A stretch of DNA of 33,094 nt from Purshia tridentata (Eukaryota; Streptophyta; Magnoliopsida; Rosales; Rosaceae), in the NCBI GenBank assembly GCA_003254885.1, contig QANT01006646.1, forward strand, positions 1 to 33,094, in the 5' to 3' direction. Positions 12,153 to 20,676 of this stretch are shown here, one piece after another. Both the position numbers and the translations under genes were made by a program. Numbering within the stretch: position 1 is the stretch's first letter; each line of letters opens with the position of its first letter. A model generated the notes under the pieces. That model saw only the letters and a program-made list of their open reading frames with translations, was not told where the DNA came from and did no database searches.

Positions 12153-13506
12153 TCAGTAGGAAGCAGTTTCATTTTCTTTGTCCTTGATCTCCTTCTCCTT
12201 GATCTCCTCATCGGACTTAGCATGGTAGCCAGGAAGCTTTTCCTTGATCTTCTCGAAGATACCCTTCTTCTCCTTGGCCTCGGTTTCAGGTGCAACCTCA
12301 TGAGCATGAGCCTCATACGGAGGAGGGGAGGGAGCTGCTGGCACCTGCTCTTCAGTCTTCTTGTGCTGTCCTGGTAGCTTTTCCTTGATTTTGTCAAGGA
12401 AACCCTTCTTTTCTTCCTCAGGATGTTCAGGGTGCGATGGCGCCGCATGGACTCCGTGATCAAGATGATCTGGGTGAGATGGCGCCGCGTGGACTCCATG
12501 ATCAAGCTGATCTGGGTATTTTGGTGCTGCGTGGACCCCATGATCATGATGTTCATCCACATGGTACTTCTCCACTGGCACCGATGTGTCGTGCTCATGT
12601 TTCTCCGAGTCCTTTTCGCCAGAAATCTTCTCCTTCATTTTGTCCTTCAGTCCCTTCTTTTCCTTCCTTTCCTTTCTCTTCTTCTTTTTCTCTTCATCTT
12701 CACCTTCCTCATCGCTCGACTGCAAATAATATAATTTGTCATTATTATTAATTTCAAACAACTTACTGGAAAGAAAAATATCGAACCAACCATTGATGAA
12801 TGAATTATTGCGAAATTAAATGGGAATTGATTAATGTCCATCAAAGTCGTTTAACCTAACGAAAAGGATTAAACAAGCGAAATAGTCACAAAACAATAAA
12901 CACCACTAGATTACACGTGGCATATATCGACAGATCCCTATATTATATACACATAAGTCATGAAATGGCTGGAAGATCTAGAAATTGTTTATTGTTCGAG
13001 ACCGAGACATGCAAATAATATATCGTCCGGAACCCTCTTTAATTTATATATTATGATCGATGGATCGATGGATCGATGGATCGAGTACGTTTCTTTTGAT
13101 GTCTATTATTAGATCCTATATATATTTACATATTCATGAGTTATCAGCTTGACAACGGTGAAGATGTAGTATGTAGGTAACAAAACCCATAACAAAAAAA
13201 CAAAAAAACAAAAAAAAGACAAATTAATTAAGATGGATGACTTACAGAACTGGAGCTGTTGTCGGATTGTTGAAGCTTCTCCAAGAGACTGCCGTGCTTC
13301 TTCTCCTCCTCTTCGTGTGGCTTGTAAGGCTCATCCTCGGACACCTTGACCTTCTCAAACTCTGTGACGATCACCTCCTCTTGAGGCTTCTCCTCCTTTT
13401 TCTTCCCCAAGAAATCAAACAAGCCACGATCCTGGGCCTCAACACCTGAACCCTCATCACCAACCTTGCTCTCGTACTCATGACTCTTCTTGTACTCCTC
13501 CGCCAT
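12153..13506 (-). CDS. dehydrin, acidic FSK3 type with histidine-rich repeat
   Basis: Two exons, 13506-13246 and 12719-12153, encode 275 aa. The phase-0 intron (526 bp) falls inside the serine tract, the usual intron site of S-segment dehydrins. In order: F-segment RGLFDFLGKKK (about 27-37); acidic region; S-segment with six serines and SDEEGED (82-95); a Lys/Arg run; K-segment 1 (107-123, weak, KKGLKDKMKEKISG); three 14-residue repeats starting DHGVHAAP (146-187); K-segment 2 KKGFLDKIKEKLPG (191-204); a proline-rich linker; K-segment 3 KKGIFEKIKEKLPG (238-251). There is no Y-segment. Dehydrins are disordered, hydrophilic proteins that protect membranes and enzymes during freezing or drought. 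The serine tract is a likely CK2 phosphorylation site. The His-rich repeat could bind metal ions, which is an inference. Promoter motifs fit cold and ABA control. Confidence 0.95.
12420..12545 (-). repeat. three 42-bp tandem repeats inside the dehydrin coding exon
   Basis: Units are 12504-12545, 12462-12503 and 12420-12461. They encode DHGVHAAPKYPDQL, DHGVHAAPSHPDHL and DHGVHAAPSHPEHP. Exact 42-nt spacing keeps the frame, so copy number can change without breaking the protein. Confidence 0.9.
13055..13085. repeat. GATCGATG tandem repeat in the dehydrin intron
   Basis: Three exact 8-bp units (13055-13062, 13063-13070, 13071-13078) are followed by a partial GATCGAG. Confidence 0.85.
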
Positions 13507-13630
13507 GCTTAAATTACCAAATTACGATCGATAAACAACACTTAAATTGATCCAAGAGCTTGTGAAATGCTTTTGAGTTTTTGATGACTGAATACTAATC
13601 TGATGAGGCTTTACTTGTGAGGGTGTCACC

Positions 13631-13637
13631 TTTTATA
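13631..13637 (-). promoter_or_regulatory. TATA box of the dehydrin gene
   Basis: TATAAAA on the minus strand lies 125 bp upstream of the ATG. A start site about 30 bp downstream would leave a leader of roughly 95 nt, normal for this family. Confidence 0.65.
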
Positions 13638-13733
13638 GCATCCAGCGGTCCAGCCACGCGTATGTGACGCTATTAAGTAAGTAAAATACTTATTAAGAGA
13701 TTAATTAGCTGCCCAAATCCTATACCAGTTGTA

Positions 13734-13747
13734 ACCGACCGACGTGG
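13734..13747. promoter_or_regulatory. double CRT/DRE core fused to an ABRE, dehydrin promoter
   Basis: Two overlapping ACCGAC cores (13734-13739 and 13738-13743) run into ACGTGG (13742-13747). ACCGAC is the CBF/DREB site and ACGTGG the bZIP (ABF) site. They sit about 230 bp upstream of the dehydrin ATG and about 100 bp upstream of its TATA box, a position typical of cold- and ABA-induced dehydrins. Confidence 0.7.
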
Positions 13748-13814
13748 TGCATTAAGTCATAAAGGAGAAATAATAGATATGCGCAAAATCAGTTCACGCG
13801 CTACCGATGCTTGA

Positions 13815-13820
13815 CACGTG
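13815..13820. promoter_or_regulatory. G-box (CACGTG) in the distal dehydrin promoter
   Basis: GACACGTGTT about 310 bp upstream of the ATG is a further ABRE/G-box-like site that could act with the DRE/ABRE block. A pair of CACGTG motifs also occurs at 14461-14480, much farther away. Confidence 0.45.
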
Positions 13821-15972
13821 TTATATGGCATATGTGCCAGTGAACAGCAGCGAGTTGTGTTTGCTTTATACCCGAGCAATAATGAAAGCCAAGAGACAAA
13901 AGGAAAAAAGAAGAAAGTAGAAAAGATGCGAGGAAAGAGACACGGGGTGCAGTGTAGTAGTCCTGTGGGCAAACCAATAAGAGCTTGCAACGTGTAAGGA
14001 GAACATGGGAGGGTGTACTAGCGGGACCCGCAGTGTCGGCCTTGATTGGATAAAAATTTGAGATGGTCGGTGTGAGTAAGTGGGCCATGTGGCAGCATGC
14101 GTTGGGAAGAGGCCAAGAGGCAAGAGGATGGAGCCGGAGGGTTTTGGAGATCTGCGACGGGTGGGTGCATGGTAAGTGTCGTGGTGGGCCATTTCCATCA
14201 GCAAGATGTTTATCGTCTTCAGAGAATATCATGGGTTTGCGTGGGCCTGGGTGAGTGGGTGGGACCGTGGGGTAGAGAATGAGAATGCTCGTCTTGATGA
14301 ACAAACAGGTGGTGCCCACTTGCCACCATTTTCAAAATATCGCACAAGAGACGTACCGTTTAAAGAATCAATATAGAATTTAGAATACCATACCAAGAAA
14401 ATATCAAATATAGAATAGAGTTTTTTAACCCATTTTTGGACGATCCGCACCTGACATTTGCACGTGTCAATGCACGTGACAGGTTCTTATTGTCTAATTT
14501 TTCAGTCGATCGAAGAATTCCCTCGTCTCACAGTTACTTATTCAGTAATGCAGCAATGCTAGATATTTCAAACTTTAATAAGTAATTGGATGAATTGATG
14601 AAGAAGGTTTTAATGCATGACTTTTTATTGGTCAGAAACGCATGAAATTCAAGGGCATGACTTAAATGTTTGTTATATCACCATGAAAGATAATCCACGC
14701 ATATGATATAACGGCCATAGCCCAACGGCCGGGTTGTCACTCAGTATGACCATGAACGGTGATAGGCATTCTATATTTATTTTGCTGTGTTATTATCATT
14801 TTTTTTTTTAGGTGATATTAATATTGGTATGGTAAGTTGCTTTAAATGGCCCTCATTTTATTGAATGCATCAGTCTTACCGACATAGGCAGTGTGTGGAT
14901 GTGGTAAACGGCATCTTATGCAATGTGGATAAGTCCAATTCAATATCAAATAATGACCCATATTTCACCCAACCAGTCTGGTATGATGGAACGTTTGCCC
15001 TCAGCAGTCAAGACAAATTCATAATAGATTAGATGTAATCATGTAACGATTGCTTAAGGCGTAATGTAATTCCATAAGGCTTTCAAGAATCAAGATAATG
15101 GGAGGCCTTTCTAGATAATATATACCAAACCATGCTTTGCAATTATTCTTAGACAATAACATTTAGAAAATTCAATAAATGCTGACAAGGATAGGAGAAA
15201 CCAAAGGGGAGAAAGAAGAAAAATGCTAGGCAGTAGGCTCTATCCCCGGATGTAGGAATTCTGCCATTATTTTGTCTTTTTATTTTATTTATTTGGAATT
15301 GGAAAGACCAAAAAGGACATAAAAAATTTGTGAGATGGGCATTTAATTGTGAGATGAGCTTTCGGCATCTGAACTGGCTCCTTCATTATTTCACTCATTA
15401 TCCCATAAGCTCAAACTTTTGTTTGTAAGTCATAAGCATGTCAACTGATCCAATGAATCGAATCCAACCGCATCTCAGCCAATAGAGGGGGCAGACACTG
15501 ATTCAAGGATGGGGAAGTCCCAAACTTTAAAATTTAACGTGATTTTCATGCATTCATTGTCCACAAGGAGCATACACCGTGGTCCATGGTGAAAATATGA
15601 ATATCATACTGAAAACTCAACTTTTTTTTAAAAAAAATCATTCTGCAACTAAATTGATGAATGTACAACAATGCCAATATGGGAGGATAAATAACTAACT
15701 CACAATCAGTTGTACACTTCCAAGGAGAATTTAGTAACTCAGAAGGCATTGGTTAACAATGTTGACTCGCTGAAGTGGTTCTGGATGCTCAACCAGAATC
15801 ACATCCTCTTCCTCTTGGCATAATTAACAAATACCAAATCAATTGGACTATGAATTCCCTCCGGCTGGTCAATCAATGATCCAATGAAAGGAAATGAGAG
15901 ATCTTATTATGCACAGGCCACAAGCCAGCAGCCTCCTTATACCTACGGGCCACGGCTTCATACTTGATACTA
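13821..15972. other. intergenic DNA between dehydrin and LDL1-like genes
   Basis: About 2.1 kb with no recognisable gene. Several overlapping open stretches at 13757-14450 on both strands are GC-richer but match no family and lack conserved motifs. Two G-boxes (14461-14466 CACGTG with TC, 14473-14478 CACGTG with AC) lie in this region. The right part (about 15550-15972) is probably the 3' untranslated region of the demethylase gene. Confidence 0.55.
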
Positions 15973-18432
15973 CTAAGAGATGTTTCCTTTCAGCGTGCAG
16001 GCAGCATCTTGGTTGGAATTGGATTTTGCTATTCTAATGTAGGCTATTAGAGATTCTACAGGGCCACTTAGACCTTTCCTCCCAACCAACTTCACCCCTA
16101 ATTCGAGATTTAACATTCTCATCCTCTTATCGTCATCTTCTACTTCACTCAGCTCCATGGCCTGCTTCCTTGAAATTAAGCAATAGAGACAGAGACATCC
16201 CTCGTCTGAATTTTCCACTCTAAATTTCACCCTCAACAGTGAGTTAGAATCAAGATCATTTGACCTGGGATCAAATAAAACAGAGAAGGTCCCAAATGTG
16301 AGGTCAGGGGTGTCAAATAATTTATTCAAATCCTCAATTTCCTCACAGACATTATTTAATTTTTCTGATGGGATTATTGACCTCCTTCTGGCTACTCTCA
16401 CTATGTTAGCAGCCTCTCTCATCCCACTGAGAAAAGCTCCATGCATTGTTGCTGGATACTGCTTGTTAGTGGCCTCTCCAGCAAAGAACACTCTCCCATC
16501 CCCAATACTCTCCGCAAGAATATCATAGTCATCCCCTGAAGACCCTACTGCAACATATGAATAAGATCCATATGCAAAGTCATCCTTCCCCCACTGAGTG
16601 CAGACTGCCTGAATAGGGTCCGGAACAGCAATCCCTTTCGGGTTGAAAATACCCCTCAATATGTCTAACACCCTATTCACAGACTCCACAGGAGACATCA
16701 ACTCAAACTTAAGGGCAGCATCTCCTGCAACAAGAGCAACCAGAAGTGGGCCTCCTGATACAGAAGAGTAGCTATAAAACAGAAAGAACTCACCTCTCAT
16801 ACTTGGATCCTCAGTCAAATGCCCAAAAGTATCAATATCTCCACCCCAAAAATTATAAGGAAATAATATGGCAACCTTATTCAACAATCCAAACCCTAAA
16901 TTCTGAATGGCATCTTTCTTCCTTTGTGGAAGCTCTGGGACAAATTGAATGGATCCCTTCTTAAGCACGCCTAATGGCACCGTGCAGAGAACCATGTCCC
17001 CACGAATCTCCTGCCCATTTGCATAAACCAAAACCCCATCAGATCCGTACCTAATACTTTCAACAGTCCTTTCATAGAAGATTGGAAGGCCCTCCGAAAG
17101 GGATCGTACAAATGTCTCATTGCCTCCGGGAATAAAACAATGGTCACCACCCATCTCATAGGGATCATCCTGATCCCAATAGGCCATTGACAAATTAGAC
17201 ATCAAGGAAGCATTTGCATATTCCAAATTGGCAAGATGCCAATCCAAGAGCATACGCTCCTGAGGGTCTTGGGCAACATTATAAACACGTCTAAAAGCTT
17301 CGAGTGCCGTACCTAAGGGAACATCTACGGACTTAACTTCCTCAATCATTGCGTGCCTAAGCTTACAGACTCTATCTAACAACTTATTAAATGAAGCCTC
17401 TATCCTAGAATCAATCTCAGAATTCACTGCTTTCCCGTCTGGTAAATAAAGTGGACAAATATCCCTCACCTTATGAAGAGGTAGCCCCAATTGCCTGGCC
17501 AAAACCCCAAGTGGGTTCCCATTTATTCCGGTGAGGACACTCCCACCGAGATCCGCTGCAGCCTCCACGTCCTCGCCTTTCATTTTCTTGGTCTTCACAC
17601 GTCCTCCAGGCCTCTCCCTACCTTCCAAGACCACAACTTTGAAACCCAAGAACACCAATTGCCTCGCTGCTACCAAACCGGCCAAACCAGCCCCCACAAT
17701 TACCACATTGCCTCTCTCAGCCCCATCAAAGGAGCTCAATTTCGCTTCTTTAATAGCAGGCGCAAGCCCGAAGTTGATGTAGCCGTGCTCCACCAGGAAG
17801 TTGTAAGCTGAGTCGACCAGGCCTTTGTGCTCCGACCGAATCGACTCCAACGCCAGCTCCCGGGTCAACCAGAAAGACACATTGGACCTCCATCGAGCCA
17901 GAATGTGGTTCCGTACGACGATATAGTTGGCTTGCTCTACACCGCCTATGGTGCGGACCACGTTCGCCTCGATCTCCTCCTCAGTGAGCGAGTCCACCGG
18001 AAATCCCACCGAGATTGCAATTAGGGCTTCTACGTCGACATCCTTGTTGGCGTCGGTCCGGCGGTTCTTGGCCAACGACGGATTGCCATTGAGCTCTGTG
18101 AAGAACTTCTTCCTACGACGGCGTCTCTTGGCCGGCGGGCCGGGCTCGGCTGGACCCGGTTCGGCAGGGTTTCTAGGGTTTTGAGGCTGTTCATCGAGGG
18201 TGTCTTCGGGGATGGGTTCGGAGGAGTCATCTTGAGAGTCCGAAACGGGGGCTTCAGGTGTCGTTAGGGGTGGGGCGGACGGGTTTTCCGACGAGTGGTT
18301 TTGAGAATCTTGATGGTGGTTTTCGTGAAGGGTTGAAGAAAGTGTTTGGTCAGTTTCCGGCGATGACTCGCCAAAGACGACGTCGTTAGGGTTATCGGAA
18401 GGGTCTTGTGGGGAAGGGTCCGTTATTTCCAT
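15973..18432 (-). CDS. LDL1: lysine-specific histone demethylase 1 homolog (LDL1/SWP1 type)
   Basis: A single uninterrupted 819-aa frame. LSD1-family nuclear flavoenzymes remove mono- and dimethyl groups from histone H3 Lys4; in Arabidopsis LDL1 acts with FLD in flowering-time and silencing control. Order: acidic Ser/Pro-rich disordered N-terminus (1-100), a basic nuclear-localisation-like run KRRRRRKK (102-109), a SWIRM domain (about 132-228, ending YNFLVEHGYINFG), then the amine-oxidase domain. The FAD fold starts at 243 with VVIVGAGLAG. Lys519 in GFGLLNKVAIL matches the LSD1 lysine (Lys661 in human) that contacts flavin through water. The C-terminal FAD block AGEATNKQYPATMHGA is at 651-666. 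The Tower coiled coil of animal LSD1 is absent, as in plant homologues. Arabidopsis LDL1 is also intronless and slightly longer (about 844 aa), whereas FLD has introns, which supports LDL1. The start is the first ATG, and the next gene is divergent. Confidence 0.93.
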   Translation of the reverse strand: MEITDPSPQDPSDNPNDVVFGESSPETDQTLSSTLHENHHQDSQNHSSENPSAPPLTTPEAPVSDSQDDSSEPIPEDTLDEQPQNPRNPAEPGPAEPGPPAKRRRRRKKFFTELNGNPSLAKNRRTDANKDVDVEALIAISVGFPVDSLTEEEIEANVVRTIGGVEQANYIVVRNHILARWRSNVSFWLTRELALESIRSEHKGLVDSAYNFLVEHGYINFGLAPAIKEAKLSSFDGAERGNVVIVGAGLAGLVAARQLVFLGFKVVVLEGRERPGGRVKTKKMKGEDVEAAADLGGSVLTGINGNPLGVLARQLGLPLHKVRDICPLYLPDGKAVNSEIDSRIEASFNKLLDRVCKLRHAMIEEVKSVDVPLGTALEAFRRVYNVAQDPQERMLLDWHLANLEYANASLMSNLSMAYWDQDDPYEMGGDHCFIPGGNETFVRSLSEGLPIFYERTVESIRYGSDGVLVYANGQEIRGDMVLCTVPLGVLKKGSIQFVPELPQRKKDAIQNLGFGLLNKVAILFPYNFWGGDIDTFGHLTEDPSMRGEFFLFYSYSSVSGGPLLVALVAGDAALKFELMSPVESVNRVLDILRGIFNPKGIAVPDPIQAVCTQWGKDDFAYGSYSYVAVGSSGDDYDILAESIGDGRVFFAGEATNKQYPATMHGAFLSGMREAANIVRVARRRSIIPSEKLNNVCEEIEDLNKLFDTPDLTFGTFSVLFDPRSNDLDSNSLLRVKFRVENSDEGCLCLYCLISRKQAMELSEVEDDDKRMRMLNLELGVKLVGRKGLSGPVESLIAYIRIAKSNSNQDAACTLKGNIS

Positions 18433-18783
18433 GTGGGTGTGTGATTCAGCTCCGATGTGGACTCTCTTTACTTAAGCCAAATTCAAAGTGAAACTTTTTG
18501 GGCTGTGATAGTCAGAGAGGCCCATCTTTGAACCATCAAGGCTATTGCAATGGGCCCGATAAAGAGCCCGCCGTTCTACATTCAACTTTAAAAAGAAATA
18601 AAAAATAAAAAAGGGAAAGAGAGTTATAGTGAGAGGAGGTCCAGGGAACGGCAAGACGCAACGAACGAACCCAGCAAATACGATTGCGTCGTTCACCGTT
18701 CAAATCCACTGTTGAAGAAACCTGAACTCGGAGCTCCTCTAGAGATATAGAACCAAAACAAAGCAAAGTGTTGCTGCAGAGAG
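18433..18783. promoter_or_regulatory. short divergent promoter shared by LDL1-like and small membrane protein genes
   Basis: Only 351 bp separate the two ATGs, which point away from each other, so both leaders and core promoters must fit here. No obvious TATA box was seen in a good position for either gene, as often found for housekeeping bidirectional promoters. Shared regulation is an inference. Confidence 0.6.
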
Positions 18784-20017
18784 ATGATAACGCGATCGAA
18801 TCTGGCAGAGCAGTTGAGAGAGTATCAGCTTCGATCGAAGCATGACTGGGCCTCCGTCTCCTTCTTCTCCTCCACCTCTAATCATACTTTATCATCAAGG
18901 TGCAATTACAATCAACTCCCAAACTCCGCTCCTTATTTTCTCTATTCCTGCTTCGTTTCTCCTTTAATCTTAATTCGTTTCTCTTTGCTTTCTGATTGTG
19001 GGATCTATATGCTAAACAATTTGATACGCTACCTGTCGTTACATTAAAGTTCGTTCGGCAATTTGAGATAGATCAGCTCCTGTTCTGGTTTTGTTTGGAG
19101 AATTGCTAGTTTTTTTATATGAGGCCGTCTAATCATAACTTTAGCTTGGGGACCTAAATCCCTATATTTGAAGCTCGAATAAATTGATAGCTCTTTGCAA
19201 ATAGGTTTTCCTTTGATTGTTTTTTAAAATTCACTTGCGAATTATGTGTAATTTTCCTCTATTGGTAACCAATTATAGTTTGGGAGCTATAATATGTATT
19301 TTTTTAAATATATTGATAGTGGAAAATGAGGAATTACAATAAAGGAATAGAAGTGGAAAATAGATGATAGATGTATCAAACTCTTATTGGTTGTGTATGG
19401 CATGTGAATACGTTCGGATTTGTTAGTTGTACCCTATATAAGTGTTCAACCAATGCTTTAGGTAAGATCGCTGAGGTGTCCGTAGCTATAGCATTCTAGT
19501 AAACAAATTTCTAACATAGTGTAATCAGGGTTATCTTGAACAATGATTGCATGTGGGCACTTGTTGCTTTGATATGGTCTTTGATTGTATTCTTGATGTT
19601 CTCTTGCCTTTTGCATTTGATGAACTTGATTAGTATTTATTGTGAGAATACTAATAGTTAAGGTTTATGTAACTAGAACATTCTTATCCATGTAAAAGTA
19701 TCCTGTTTGAGCTATCTCAGTTGTTTATTTTTTTAAAATTATGATATCTCAATTGGATTATAGCATTTTTTATAAAAAATTTTCTTTTCTCCCCAATCTG
19801 TTTGTGCAGGGTGGATGTTGTCCTCTTTGTAATATGGGAACTGGTAATTCTAGCTTTCGTGGTATTTTCAGCGGTTTCTTTATATTTTGGGCATATGCGA
19901 CTTGCTTTTATCTTAGTATGCATCGCAATGCTTTTGCTTTTGTGCATAAAAATTACTAAGCAAGTGAGAGTGGCTAAGAAAAAGAAACGAAGGATGCTTC
20001 TTCCATTATCTATGTAA
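18784..20017 (+). CDS. small conserved plant membrane protein, two transmembrane segments
   Basis: Two exons, 18784-18899 and 19810-20017 (intron 910 bp, GT-AG), encode 107 aa. The N-terminal part (about 1-39, starting MITRSNLAEQLREYQ and containing KHDWASVSFFSS) is polar and conserved-looking. It is followed by two hydrophobic helices, about 41-64 (VVLFVIWELVILAFVVFSA) and 69-89 (LAFILVCIAMLLLLC), and a very basic tail (KKKKRRMLLPLSM), which should face the cytosol. I recall uncharacterised plant proteins of this shape but no known function. If the first exon is read through into the intron it stops at 19047, so the hydrophobic half depends on splicing. It converges on the transporter gene at 20677. 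Confidence 0.8.
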
Positions 20018-20676
20018 TAGTAGATGAAGTCATGCACTACCCATCCTTAATGTGTAAATCGTGAAATTTCTTGGCAATTGCATTAGTTCTGTATCATCTC
20101 TTTCGTTTATTGGAATGTGTAATCACTTCTTCAAAAATGAAGTAAAAAATTTGCTGTGATTACTCTGGAAGACACTGATCAAAGTGGCACGTTCAAGATA
20201 GAGAGATTTTGCAAGGAGGGGGGAGGAATGTTTAGTTGAAGGTACGGTTCATTTTCAGTAACTACTGAGAGGGTTTTTTTTGGCATATTACTAGTGAGAG
20301 ATTGATCGTATTTGTTTTACTTATCAACAATACAATGGCATAAGAAACAGTGTTACCACATTTCAGATACATACTCAAAAGTGTTGTTATTGCTATGTGG
20401 ATATATGCTGCATGCTGTACAATTATTTTAGATACCCAAACAGTTGTTGAAATTGTTGCTTCCGTTTCTGAGATTAGGAGTGGGTCTGTTCTTTTACAAG
20501 GAACTGGTTATACCACCCGGACTAATTGAAGAGGTGCCATTGATAGCTTAAGTTGAGCAGGAGGCTGCTTGTAGATAAACACCAGAACCATACTTTGTAG
20601 TATCCATATATCAGTCGACTTTGTAGTAGCTAAACATCAGTAATAGACTTTGTAGTGCTCTTGTTGCTGCAATGGC
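20018..20676. other. convergent 3' intergenic region, no gene seen
   Basis: This 659-bp gap holds the 3' ends of the membrane protein gene (+) and the first transporter gene (-). AT-rich text such as AATGAAGTAAAAAAT near 20137 could serve polyadenylation. No coding potential or repeat was recognised. Confidence 0.5.

Noticed and set aside
13757..14450. Several overlapping open frames (up to 172 codons) upstream of the dehydrin on both strands
   Set aside because: They overlap each other in different frames, include the dehydrin promoter motifs, and have no recognisable domain. The composition (proline, serine, histidine from C-rich text) looks accidental.
15902..15970. Protein-like text just beyond the demethylase stop on the minus strand
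   Set aside because: It is in another frame, short, after a clean TAG-TAG pair, and not recognised; it is more likely 3' untranslated sequence.
17491..18184. Plus-strand frames opposite the histone demethylase
   Set aside because: Shadow frames of the LDL1-like coding sequence, which has clear SWIRM and FAD motifs.
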